From Perognathus longimembris pacificus (lineage: Eukaryota; Chordata; Mammalia; Rodentia; Heteromyidae): DNA of 64,000 bases. The stretch lies in the NCBI RefSeq assembly GCF_023159225.1, contig NC_063171.1:34565378-34629377 (forward strand). Direction: 5' to 3'. Position numbers and translations under genes: made by a program. Under the pieces are notes generated by a model. The model saw only the letters and a list, made by a program, of their open reading frames with translations, did no database searches and was not told where the DNA came from. Positions 12,056-24,050 of this stretch are shown here, piece by piece. The stretch's first letter is position 1; the number at the start of each line of letters is the position of its first letter.

Positions 12056-12277
12056 GTAAGAATCCCTTCAGTGCTTAAGGACAATAAAAGCACATGATGC
12101 CTAACTGTCCTGAACACAGGAGGAAAGGATCTCTCAGAAAGCATGTGTCTAGGTTAAAGGAGAAAGTCACTAGGGCAATCTGACCTCTCTTTCTCTCTTT
12201 GTCTCTCTGTCTCATCTGGTAGTATACTATTTCTTGCTTCCTGAGGTGTGGGTAGTCCTAACAGGTTTATAGTATGC

Positions 12278-12358
12278 TACTATTCTAGCATTTGGGAGGC
12301 CAAGACAGGAGGATTGAAAGTTTAAGGTCAGCCTGGGCCACATAGTGAGACTCTGTTT
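12278..12358 (+). repeat. B1-like SINE fragment
   Basis: 'agcatttgggaggccaagac' then aggaggattg, 'ggtcagcctgggccacatag'. Its A-rich tail is the insertion point of the following L1. Confidence 0.75.
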
Positions 12359-12375
12359 AAAAACATTCCCCTCTG

Positions 12376-13321
12376 GATGTGGCCAAAAGGGAACCCTACT
12401 TCATTGTTGGTGGGAATGTAAACTGGTTCAGCCACTCTGGCAAGCAGTATGGAGATTCCTCAGAAGGCTAAATGTAGAACTCCCCTACGACCCAGCAACC
12501 CCACTTTTGAGTATTTATCCAAAAAACTACAAACAAAATCAAAGTAAAGCCACCAGCACAACAATGTTCATTGCAGCGTAATTTGTCATAGCGAGAATCT
12601 GGAACCAACCCAGATGCCCCTCCGTAGACGAATGGATCAGGAAAATGTGGTACATATACACAATGGAATTTTATGCCTCTATCAGAAACAATGACATTGC
12701 CCCATTTGTAAGGAAATGGAAGGACTTGGAAAAAATTATACTAAGTGAAGTGAGCCAGACCCAAAGAAACATGGACTCTATGGTCTCCCTTATTGGGAAT
12801 AATTAGCACAGGTTTAGGCAAGTCACAACAGAGGATCACAAGAGCCCAATAGCTATACCCTTATGATCACATAAGATGATGCTAAGTGAAATGAATTCCA
12901 TTTTATGGAAATGATTGTTATATCAGAGTTGTAACTACTTTCAACATCCCATGTGTATCTGTAGTTTCTACTATTGATGATGTTCGTGTATCACCTTCTT
13001 GTGATTGTATCTACACTATCTCTGTAATCTTATCTGAGTGTATGGGAAACAGTGTGTACTGGTATTAGAATTAGGAAATTCAAAGGGAATACCAAAATTG
13101 AGAGACAAAGGGTAAAATACGAGAGAAACAACAACAAAAGCAATACTTGCAAAACTGTTTGGTGTAAGTGAACTGAACACCTCAGGGGGGGATAGGGGGA
13201 GGGGGGTATGAGGGACAAGGTAACAAAGAGTACAAGAAATGTATCCAATGCCTAACGTATGAAACTGTAACCTCTCTGTACATCAGTTTTATAATAAAAA
13301 TTAAAAACAAAAAACAAAAAA
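12376..13321 (+). mobile_element. 5'-truncated L1 with target duplication
   Basis: The last part of ORF2 and the 3' UTR. Residues such as [19 protein letters not shown] and YDPATPLLSIYPK (12390-12530) are L1 ORF2 C-terminal signatures. The G-rich 3' UTR tract is at 13183-13208 and the end is ataataaaaattaaaaac. Duplication aaacattcccctctg at 12361-12375 and 13324-13338. Not functional. Confidence 0.92.
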
Positions 13322-13409
13322 AAAAACATTCCCCTCTGCCACCCCTCTCCCCCGAAATTCTGCCAAGTAGTTAGGGCTTAGATCCCTTACCTTCCTTAAA
13401 GGGTTGCTA

Positions 13410-13545
13410 CACCAGCTCTGAAATGTACTAGCATTACGACTTTGGGTGAGTTCATCAGCCATTTTACACTATAGTTTTATCGTCTTTAAAATAGGGGAGA
13501 ATGTTTACCTTACAGGGTTATGAGTATTAGATAAATTGTAAACAT
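13410..13545 (+). repeat. MIR relic
   Basis: 'tttgggtgagttcatcagcc', 'ctttaaaataggggagaatg' and 'ccttacagggttatgagtat' follow the MIR core order. Confidence 0.6.
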
Positions 13546-13633
13546 TGTCAACATTGTGATCATTATTATTTCAATTCATTGAATCATCATTAAACCCAAA
13601 ATTAATGGCCATTTACACCTAGTTAGGCAGGAC

Positions 13634-13725
13634 CAGTGTCCTGATCAAGATATATTTGTACACATTAATGGACATGCTAAATTGAAATCCCTTTGTAGAA
13701 CTATTTACAGATAATAAACCTGGAG
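13634..13725 (+). repeat. ancient L1 3' end-like stretch inside the retroposed insert
   Basis: 'cctgatcaagatatatttgt' then 'ccctttgtagaactatttac' and agataataaa parallel other + strand L1 3' ends (45200-45300, 48100-48180). Confidence 0.5.
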
Positions 13726-13776
13726 TCTCATTAAAATATGAAGTGAAACACCTCAAAAAAAAAAACTGTTTGTGAA

Positions 13777-14060
13777 TGCAATGTATTTTGATCAATGTCA
13801 CCCCTTTCAACATTCTCACCCATCCCTCCCCTACCACTCCTTCCCTCACTCTTTTTAATTTTGTAAGATATATGTTGAATGCTTGATTACATTCTCTCCC
13901 TCTTCTCTTCATTCCTCTACTCCTCTCCCCATGACCCCACTTCACTCCATTCAAGTACCTGCTTCCTGGTGTTTATTTTGTTGAACTTTGACTGCCTTTC
14001 TACAGAATTATTTTAGTTTCCCTTGAATCTATCCTATTTCAGTTAGTAAACACAAGTTGA
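13777..14060 (-). repeat. ancient L1 3' end, second part
   Basis: 'gatcaatgtcacccctttca' then acattctcacccatccctcc, similar to 47180-47480 and 63520-63620. Continuous with 11735-11795 once the insert is removed. Confidence 0.75.
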
Positions 14061-14502
14061 GGGAGTTAGTCTTATTCTCCAGTCTCTTCAGTGTGTAAGA
14101 CCTACAGGGCAGCTGCGTTGCTGGCTGGAAGGAAAGGAAGGGATGCTCTAGCTAGCAGTGCTGAGGAGAAATATCCAGGCGAGAGACCTTACAATATATG
14201 TATAGATGTTAAGCCCTTCTTTGAAAAGCTTAAGAAATACTTTAGGAAAATGTGAACTTTCACATTAAAATTTGAAAATTTCTGGAGAAATAGGAGAAGG
14301 ACAAGAAGAGGGCTTTGGGCTCCAAACAGATACCCCTCTTCTCCCTGACAGCAGGAATTCACTAAGATCATTCACCTTCAAATACCACCCCTTTTGGGAA
14401 GCTTTTTGTAATTCCAGGGAAAAGTTATCACTCCATTCTCTGAACTGTAACAAAACATTTTTTTTTACTTAAAATCTTTTTTCCTCATAATTGATATTAC
14501 TA

Positions 14503-14617
14503 TTTTTTTGAGACTGGTTTTCATTACATAGTCGAAGCTGGCCTCTAATTTGGAGTCTTCCTGCCTCAGTCTCCTGACTGTTGGGTTCATAACCCTGTAT
14601 CACCATATCCAGCTCAC
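14503..14617 (-). repeat. B1-like SINE
   Basis: tttttttgagactggttttc..., 'cctgcctcagtctcctgact', 'tatcaccatatccagctcac'. Confidence 0.7.
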
Positions 14618-16591
14618 ATCTTACTCTATTATCCTCAGATTGAACTTTGGTTGGGTACTTAATATTGTATAATTTAATTTTTAGTAAACCCTGCAACAAA
14701 GACATCATTACTTGACTAGCGAATAAAGGAAGTAATTCAAATGAGGAATCATTTCTTACTTACTTTGCAAAATATCACCATAGTATCTAGTAGATTACAC
14801 AACAAAAAGATTTCACATTTTGCTCATTTGAAGGATTTAGACCTATAAGAAACTCTCAAAATATGACATGATTGAGCAGAGACTAGATTAGGAGAAAGGA
14901 GAAGGTAAATATTGTAAAAGCACATTAAACCTATGTATGCAAACAAACAGCACAGTGAGCCCTACCGAAAACTGTTCAAAGGGAGGGTAGTGACAAAAGA
15001 GTAGCGTAGATGAGTTTGCTGGATTGAAGTAATTTTATACCAGATGGAACTATCATAATGAAACTCCATTGTATTATTAATTGATGCTAATAATTTAAAA
15101 AAACAGAAATTCAGCTTGCCATTTTATAGATGAGGAAAAGAAGAGTTAACACAAAAATATCTTAATGTAAATTAATATCAAAATGTAGGTGTGAGTCAAT
15201 AGTCATTTTTTAAGAACAGAAATCTTGAGAACAATACCTGCAGTTAAAACACTCTTGAAAGACAAAGAAGAGACCATTTGAACTCTAACTCTATGCCACA
15301 ATAATGGTTCTTTTATTCCTCCATATTATGCTATTGTTTTGCCAAACCATTTTCCCAATTTGGCAAAGATAAATATTGACCAAGTATTCTCTTTGTGGTA
15401 TTGCATTTATATCTATCACAGAAATGCTTTGTGAGAGACCACATTTCTGGGAGCTATAGCTTTATTAAGTAAAAGAATATTTGTTAATGACTACTAAGAT
15501 CTCAATTAATTTTACTCTTATTCCCTTTCCCTCCCTTTCTTCTCCAGTACCCGTTATTACTTATTTTTCTCTAGTGTTACATCAAGTGAATTAAAAGTAA
15601 GATGTATCCAGAATAACAGACGTTCAGTCTCTGAAGCCTATCAGCATAATTTAACTCAAAAGAATACAGCAATGCTCAGGAGCTGTGGATACCACCACTG
15701 ATCATAGACACTCCCGTGGGAATCTCTTCTGACCCTTCCAAAACCTTTGGAACTTGAAATGGCCATAAATATCTGTCTTCCTCCATTGGAAGGGAACCAT
15801 TTTCCCACTACTTATTATTTGGCTTTCAAATTGAGTTGCCAAAAGTCCAGCAATCCAGCCAACACTATTTTGAATAAGTTGGGGAATTGAAGGTCAAAGG
15901 GAAATGAACTGTTTCTGTCCCGTTCATCTTGTCCCTCCACTGTCTCCTTCATTACCCCCAATAACCTACTCTGAGTGATGAGTATGACAGAGACTGGCCA
16001 CAAAAGCATGGGAAATATCTCAGTTTTTCATGGGAACCCTTGAGGAGGGTGTGGACAGTGCTTGGGGAAAACAGTAACATTCTAAAATATAAAAGACAAG
16101 GGGGTGTTAGGGAGCAGTAGAAGCCTCAAAAAACTCCGTTTTGTCATTCCACATGACTGTCCCCAGCACAACAGCCAGCCATGGATATTTTCTATATTTT
16201 CAAAATTGTTTTCATGGTGGAGAATTCTTGAGATGATTTTATCTTGAATTGAGGTGAGCTTATCTTGAATTCCAGCCTAGAAGATCTTTCTTTGTTCATC
16301 ATATTCTAAGCTGATTGTATTCTATCTCTTGTATCCTATCCTGTTGATTCAATAAATGGTGATTGGCCAACTCTAAGTACAACATGCTATGACAGAGAAA
16401 GGGACAGTAGTAATACACAGCATTCTCCAAATATTTTCTACATAGTGAATGTTATTCTGAATGCTCAGATGTGTGGACTTCCTACCCTGGTGACATATCT
16501 GTAATGTAGGAACTCTGTTAAAATTATACAGAAAAATGAGGCCAAAAATTGAGAGTAAAATAAAGTGATTTCAAAAAGAAAGAAAAAGAAC

Positions 16592-16645
16592 TAAGCCACA
16601 GACTAGTGGTTCACACGTAGGATCCCAGCTATTCAGAATCTGTGG
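16592..16645 (+). repeat. truncated composite SINE (5' end only)
   Basis: 'gactagtggttcacacgtag' then gatcccagctattcagaatc matches the start of the SINE at 11821. Confidence 0.5.
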
Positions 16646-17124
16646 TTGGTAAGAGAGAAGCATCCCAAAGAGCTGGAAGTTGTTTCTGAAAGGCTGGTTT
16701 AGTATTGAACCAGGAGAGGAAAGTCATGGGGAGGATGTCACAGAAATTCAGTCCTGGAAAAAGATGGTAACTCAGGTATGGAGAAGAAACAACATGTTTA
16801 AAGAATTTCCTAGGATGAAATAAGAGCATCTGTGACCAACTTAGCTATTAGGAAAGAGAAAGACAACCTAATATAGCTAAAGGAGCAAACAAATAATCAG
16901 AACATGACTGTTAGAGACACAGCTATAATGGGATTTTGGGAAGAAAGTTTGAGTGGAACAGGAATGCTAGATTCCATTCCTTGGACACTGGAGCCCTCCT
17001 TTCTGTGGCTTTCTCATGAATATGCTAAAGATATTGATTGTTATAATTGTAAAATCTTAACACAAAGAAGAGGTTCAAAGTTCTCTTTCTAATTTCCCTC
17101 CTTTTTCTTTCTTTCTTTAAAGAT

Positions 17125-17200
17125 AAGGAAAATCAAATAACCTAAGATCACCCAGCAAATTGGTGACTAGACTTACAAGATGTAGTAAAAGGCAGATGTT
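17125..17200 (-). repeat. probable MIR relic
   Basis: 'aaagataaggaaaatcaaat' then aacctaagatcacccagc is a reverse MIR core. Confidence 0.4.
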
Positions 17201-17369
17201 GCACTGTTCTCCCACTTATTTCCTGATATATCATGTTCTATGGTGTGTTCTGTGTTGAGAGCTGACACCTTTTTCTGCAAATAAGGTAGATGTTTTTCTT
17301 CACCAGTATCAAATTCACTATATGTAATAATACAGCAACAAATCAGCAAGGTAATTTATGGAGGGCCAC

Positions 17370-17560
17370 ACTAAAGGTGCCAGGCACTGATATGAGTACG
17401 CTCATCATAAAAGCATTAAGAAGTAGGGACTATTATTATCTCTCCATTTTACAGATTAAGAAAAAAATAAGTAAGGTAAGGTTTAGAAACTTGCCAAATG
17501 TGTAGTAAGATAAATCAGAGAAGTTTGATTTTAGTGTCAGAGCTCTTCATCTGTCTTTTT
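17370..17560 (-). repeat. MIR relic
   Basis: 'attattatctctccatttta' then cagattaag and 'tagaaacttgccaaatgtgt' in reverse MIR order. Confidence 0.55.
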
Positions 17561-17605
17561 AGTTGATAGACTTGAAGGTGGATATTAATTAACCTTCCTT
17601 TCTTC

Positions 17606-17815
17606 CTAAGTCCTTTCTTCCTTCTTTTTCTGTACCACTGCTAGGACTTAAACTTAAGGCTTGGCCACTGTCCCTTAATTTTTTTTTCATTCCAAGGCTG
17701 GTGCTTTACTACTTGAGTCACAGCTCCATTTCCGGCTTTGGGGTGAATATAAGAGACTCACACACTCTCCTGCCTGGCTTTAAACCATTATCATCAGATG
17801 TGCCTCCTTAGTATG
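17606..17815 (-). repeat. diverged composite SINE
   Basis: 'ttcattccaaggctggtgct' then ttactacttgagtcacagctc and 'ctgcctggctttaaaccatt', the same order as 4893-5120. Confidence 0.6.
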
Positions 17816-19449
17816 AATATTCTTGATAGCAGCATAAGGCTCCACTTGACTCTCTAAGAACAACCATCTCAATGTATAGAAGGGCTGCTCTACAACCTCG
17901 TCAAGTTATATAACCTGAAAAGGGCTTTTCACCAATTAAAGTTAGACTCTGTTTTCTGTCAGGTTCAAGGAGGAGATTTCACACAGTTCACCATGTTATT
18001 TGTGATGGTAATGATGGACTAGAGGTCTGGAAAGTATCTTCTGAAATCATTTGGACAGATCAGGTGGTCATATGGCTTTGTTCTCCAAAACAGCTGCTGT
18101 TAATCTGCTGTTGATGACTTTTCTTTGGTCATGGAAACTTTGCCACATTTATTGTTCACTATTTCCATGGTTCCATCACAATTATGGATAGTGGGTTCTC
18201 CTGAACTCCTCCTGTTTGAATTTCAGCAAACTTTTCTTTCTGTGGGAGATTTTTTTCATACTTGAAACAGTATTGTTTAAAAAAAATCCTTTTCAATGGA
18301 TGCATTGTTATTTGTAAGTGTTTTGTTTGAAGCTTTACAGACTCACTGTCACTCTAGGGTCTGTGACTTTTGTGTGAGTGTGGTTGTAGCTGCCAAGGGT
18401 GAAGCCAGTTAGTATGTACCGTATATCAATTCCTCTCCATAGTCTTCTGTCTCCCTGAAAGGCTGCATGGGTGTGTAGTGTTATTGGGGAGGGTGTGATC
18501 AGTTATGGACCTTTAAACCAGTATCCTACAGTCCTATCTCAGGGACTGGCTCTCTTCCCTCCCTAGTTTTCTACTTCATTGTTTTCACTAGAAAGGAATA
18601 GGTTCTCAGTCTTCCTCTTTGGGAATAAGCCAATCCATCTCCTCAGTGAGTTACCATTTTGGATGACAGAGTCTATAATGGAATATTACCTTCCATTCCC
18701 TGTCCACTTTGCACTCCATAAGACAACTCTCTCAGAGATGAGAAGCACAAACACCAGTGCTGTCATTAAGGGAAAAGAAAAATGCGAATAAAAACTTCAG
18801 TAAGTCAATAGACATATGTTATTGTTATCATAGTTAAGAGTTGTTTCAGATCACCTGTTTTCTATTTGCTTTGAGGAGGGGTAACTGCCTGACCCTGTAA
18901 AGGAGACCTTGCCTCTGGATTCAGAAGTCCTACGATTACATGAAAGCTTGATGGTCTCATATGGCTTTCCACACTTAGATACATCAAGTATCTGGGGAGA
19001 GAGAGAGTCATTTCTTCCCCAGGTGACAACCTATGATGACCACACTTCATCAATTAGAACAAGGACTAGTAATCGCCTTGTTTAGTTTGTATTTGTCTGG
19101 GCACAAACAAAGGGCCTACAAAGATGGCCCCTTCCATGTTGCTTGGAGGTGTACCAGGGCCTTGATCTCTCATTTGATTACTGCTTTACAGTCAGAATAT
19201 CCTTGCATATCAGCCTAACTTGGTTGCTACCTTTTCTACTACAGAATCACTGGAAACTGCTTCTGGCCTTTCCCAGTTCTTCTTAAATTACTGTCTTTGA
19301 TATTTCACTCCAAAAGACATGGAATCTATCCTAACAACCAAGAAGAAACTTAGCTTAATGAATTGACTATTAGTACACCAAGAGTACAAAAGAAACTGCT
19401 ACAAAATGCTAGGTGGCACGACTGTTAGTAAAGTGAGCAGATGAGAAGA

Positions 19450-19607
19450 AGGAGAACAGGGAAGGAGAGGGAGAAGATGGAAGAGAAGAAGGAGGAGGTG
19501 TGGTGGTGGAGATAGTGGAGGAGGAGGAGGAGGAGGAAGAGGAGGAGGAGGAGGAGGAGGAGGAGGAGGAGGAGGAGGAGGAGGAGGAGGAGGAGGAGGA
19601 GGAGGAG
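19450..19607. repeat. (AGG)n microsatellite
   Basis: Almost pure AGG from 19517 to 19607, with degenerate purine repeat before it. The Pro- and Ser-rich open frames across it on the minus strand are artefacts of the repeat. Confidence 0.97.
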
Positions 19608-20095
19608 ACAGTGACAATAATAATACTGTCTAAGGTACTACATGCCATTCATAGGGCAGGCCCTGAGATTTTATAAAAATTGTCTCTTGTATTCCTCACA
19701 GAAACTTCTTACTTCAGATCCTAATGATATCCCCAGAGATAATATACAACTTGCATAACTTCACTGAGATAGTAAGGAGCTATGGAAAACCACTAGTCTA
19801 AGTCAATTTGTTTTTCATCAAGTCTTGATTAGTTTTAGTAGATAACTCCAGCTATTAATAGTAATGGTAGGGAACGTTTTTACTCAGTAATGACACTTCA
19901 ACTTATAAAAGGAAGACCATGTGCAATAATGGAATCTAACTGTGTCCTGCTTTGGGAGCATACTGCATACTTATTAACAAGTTGATGAAAAGTGTTTATA
20001 TAACTTATTCCATAATCTTGACAAAGTTCCAGATCTCTGTTCTCTGATTGCTACTATATGAAAAAGATTCACCAACTCAAAATAATATTCTGATC

Positions 20096-20304
20096 CAGGA
20101 GCTGGTAGCTTACACCTGTAACTTTAGTTACTCAGGAGGTTGAGATCTGAGGATCATGGTTCAAAATCAGCCCCTGCAGGAACGTCTGTGAGACTCATCT
20201 CCAATTAACCACTTGAAAACCAGTTCTGTGGTTCAAGTAGCTAGCCTTAAGCTGAAGAGCTCAGGGATAGGCCCAGAGTTCAAGTCCCAGGACTGGAAAA
20301 AACA
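20096..20304 (+). repeat. composite B1/ID-like SINE
   Basis: 'agcttacacctgtaacttta', 'gactcatctccaattaacca', 'gttcaagtcccaggactgga' then an A-rich tail. A possible duplication attctgatc is at 20087-20095 and 20318-20326. Confidence 0.8.
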
Positions 20305-21228
20305 ATTCTGAAATGGGATTCTGATCACCTTGTAGTTCGTACCAGGCAACAAGATGTCTAAGAACCAATGGCTGCATATAGGACTAGGAGATGTCAAGCC
20401 ACGGGTGTCAGCTCCAAGTGTGAAGAGCTAGATACATTCATACAAGCTTTCTGTGGAATGGGCATAGTAGATATTATGGGGACTGTGGACTAAAATCATC
20501 ACTTGTCCAAATAATCTCAATATAATTATTGTGACTTTAGAGAGCGCATTACTGAATGTACACTAGCATGTCCTGCTAATTGATATTGCTTCTTCAATGT
20601 TAAGCTGCAGTCAGCTGATGTAACTATAGAAGCCATCTTTGGAGCAAACCCTTTCTAAAAAGCTTGCTGACCACCTTGGAGAAATAAATTCTTGATTAGG
20701 GCAAATAGTCAATTTTAACTAACACATTATGTCACAGTATAGCCACTTAAGTGAGAACTTTAATGGCGATGGATGTACCTGTAGTATTTCTTCAGCAAGA
20801 GCCTGGAACAAATGTGCTCCCTTACTTTATCTCTTCACTAACTTTAGCCCATGCTTCCTATGGCCAGCAGGGGTCATCTGCAGCACAGATGTGGCTAGAT
20901 TCAGTTGACTGAATTCGGATTGTCCCATGCCAAGACCCTTCTTATAGAAACATGTCCTGAAAATCTTACACATCTCAACTCTCCTGTAGCTCTTCTTCCT
21001 TCTTGACTGTTCCTAACATAAGTCTGAAATTGATAATTAATTCTGCCTTGGATTGTCACAATCTTATACACAACCACACAAGACTGGTCTATGCCACTGG
21101 GCCACTTTTGTTATCTTCAATTCCTGATGAGTTAGCCTCAGATTTCCAATGATTGCAATTATCACCTAGCATCAGAAAATTCCCTGCATAGTGTGAAGAA
21201 CTGCATGCTTGTTCAGGTGTCAACTTTC

Positions 21229-21420
21229 CTTTCCTTTTTCCTCTTCCTCCCCTCCACTTCTTTCCTTCCTTCTACTCTCTCCTCTTCTATCCAGACTCCT
21301 GTCTCCTTCCCTCTTCTCCTTTCCTTTTGTCTTTCTTCAAGGTGCTGGGAATTGTACCTATGTTCTTGCATGTGCTAGGCAAGCAGTCTACTGCCAAGTG
21401 ATGCCAATACCCCCAGCCCC
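21229..21420 (-). repeat. ID-like SINE monomer with long pyrimidine tail
   Basis: A C/T tract at 21229-21338 (the tail on the reverse strand), then 'ggtgctgggaattgtaccta', 'gcatgtgctaggcaagcagt' and ccaatacccccagcccc. Confidence 0.75.
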
Positions 21421-23951
21421 TTATCTATTTCAGTCTCATTAAAGGGTAGAAATTGAATTCCGGTATTTTGTGGTCCTTACAATCATTAATGGCTCTTCTC
21501 TCCTGTTAACGAAGTTAGAAGCATCCTGGTCCTCCAAGGGTCATTCTATGGTACACTCCAATATTCTACGCACCTCATACCCAACTTCAGTTTAACTAAC
21601 CCAGCAATTCAATTCATTCTTGTATTTATTCATTCCCTAGTTTATACAGCAAGTCTTTATCAAATACTTATTAAGCTCTAGTTTCTGGACAAAATGCTAA
21701 GTATATAGATGTGAGAAAAACTGATCTTGACCCTGATCTTGGGGAACTGGCACTCACCTTGAAGAGAGAGAGGTAACAATTAAAGATCTAAGTTCAAACT
21801 GGTAAGTATCTGCTATCACACTTCTTTTATATTACTATACCAGTAGTTTTATGTTATTATATATGTTTCCTGAGTCTGTGACCTACATTTTGTATTATTA
21901 CATCACACCTAATTCTATCAATAAGTGGAGATCTGTATATATATTACATATATATCTATTGTAGAGTTTGCATGCAATGGAAATGTGCCCTTTGATTGTT
22001 TGAAGTGTCTCCAAGACAGGAAGCATCCTTATAAGCATTGAAACTCTGGGTACAGGACGCTCTATGCAATAGATTGTCAATACATTTTACTTGAATGTAA
22101 TCACATTTCTGAAAAGTCAACTGTGTATTTCTTAGTGTTCCTTTCCTTACAAACAGCAGGAAAAACATTTCCATTTAATTCAGCAATTAGCAAGTGGACT
22201 AAGGGGTTCATGGCTTCAAATTTTGATTTCCTGGCTCCCATAATCACACAGGGAGCAGACTTAAATTACACAACCCTACACTTCTTCAAAGTCTTTCAGC
22301 TTGAAACCAATGGGATGAGTCATCCCAGGGAAAAATTCTCTTCCTCTGAGATTTTAATTAAAACTTTTACCCAGTCATTTCCAATTGATTTTTCATTTCA
22401 AAACAAGTTTTCCTTTGTGAAACAAAAGGTTAATAAGAGGAAGGGGAGAAAGAGAAGAGGTGACAACCATTATTTCTTGTGAATAAGCATCAATATAATT
22501 TAGCCAGGAAAAAAAATACCCGGTGTGCAGTCAAATAGAGGCAGAGATTGAGTCTGGAATTGTAAACAAACTAAGTTTTGTTTTTGTTAGATAGGGTTGT
22601 TTTTGACATTATTTTAAAGTCAGGTCCATTCCTGTTTATCTTTAAAAGGTAAAATAATTCAGTAAATTCAAGCTTTCTTTTGGTATTCTATTTGATTTTT
22701 TCCATTCCTTCCGCACCCCTACCTCAGCTTTGGTATGTAGTCAGAGTAGAAGAAAGAAGAAAGTGGTAATGAAATATTTCTCCAGGAATCCGGAGGAGAA
22801 AAACACTGTGTGAACACTGATTTTCCTTGTGCAAAGAGTAAAATGTTTGGAATGGTTTGAATTTCAGCATTAGCCAATTCTTCAGCTTCTGTTACTGTTT
22901 TGTGGGCATAAATGTAACCATATTGTTCACTTTCTGTGTAGGCTTACAGTTCTGACTGAGTGATTGGACTTCTCGTCTTGTATATGCTATTTAATGTCCT
23001 GTTCTTAAGAAGACACTAGGCCAGTAGGTAAAGCCTTAGAAAGCAGTACTTTCTAAAGCCCAGCATTGCCTTTGTCCAGGGTATCCTCAGGACAATTGTG
23101 AGGTGTCCTTGTGTGTGTCCAGTCTGAGAAAACAGAATTTGCTTTTCTACAGGTGGTGTTGCAAACCAGAGTTGATTTCTAGAGCTCCCCACTCATATCA
23201 ACACACAAAAGCTATTTAAGAAGTGAGATTGATAGAATAGAACTAAGGTTCTATTCATCCTGGTTTATACAAAGACTTTGTGGACTGTCTTGAGACTTTG
23301 GTCATCACCTATAAGTAGTACTTTTAAACTGGGAAAATGCATCCAGAATCATGAAGCACACTGAGTTTATAGGACAGAGTCCCTTCACTACCTACAGACA
23401 GATAATTCATAGAGACACTTTCCAATAGGTTTACTTCTTTCTTTCATTCATACCATATGCTCTGCCGCCTGGGTAAAGTTCATTCCTTTCTCCATCACCC
23501 AGCACTCTGTCAAGAGAGGCCAAGTGCAGCTTTCATCCTTCCTGGGCAGCATTTCACATTCAAGCAGTACAGGCTGCTTTTGCATTCCAACAACCACATT
23601 TCCTCTTCTTTTTCCAGAAGGCCTCTCTTTGCCTTGTCGATGTCTCCTCGCCCTAGTGGCATTGGTACTTCTCTGTAGTGTGGTGAGTGTGGTGCTGCTT
23701 TCTGCACACCCTCTCAAAAGGGTACTTGAAATTGCTATCAACTATACGCTTACTGAAGCCAACCTGACTCAATAAACCTGATCAATAATTAAACTAGTAA
23801 GAAAGAAATAAGGTAATGAATGAATAATTATTTGGCAACACTTACTTCCTTTGTTCTCACTACCCTTTAATGTACAGCTATGGGGTGATGTTCCTGAAAG
23901 GGGACTTATGCACAAATATCCTTCTGCCTTTTACAAAAGTAAATGGCTCAA

Positions 23952-24050
23952 GCTGGCTATGGTGTTGTGTGTTGATTGTAATCATAGCACTTTGAAGGTT
24001 GAGGCAGGAGAACTGCAAGTTTAAGGTCAGGCTCTTATCTCCAACAAAAC
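23952..24050 (+). repeat. B1-like SINE
   Basis: 'gattgtaatcatagcacttt' then gaaggttgaggcaggag, followed by 'caagtttaaggtcaggctct'. Confidence 0.65.

Larger units (their letters stand above)
11796..13761 (+). mobile_element. retroposed polyadenylated insert with 15-bp target duplication, containing nested SINE and L1
   Basis: A perfect duplication aaaactgtttgtgaa (11781-11795 and 13762-13776) brackets this interval. Removing it restores a continuous L1 3' sequence. The right end is an A run (13755-13761 and beyond) preceded by ATTAAA 22 bases upstream, as in a reverse-transcribed mRNA. Content in order: SINE (11821-12055), unassigned DNA, B1 piece, a later L1 insertion, a MIR and an L1 3'-like stretch. 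No coding sequence was recognised. The nested SINE and L1 may have come later. Confidence 0.75.

Noticed and set aside
19399..19648. Poly-Pro and poly-Ser open frames on the minus strand
   Set aside because: They are translations of the (AGG)n microsatellite; no other coding sign.
22123..22482. 119-codon open frame on the + strand
   Set aside because: No recognisable domain, ordinary AT-rich composition; treated as chance.
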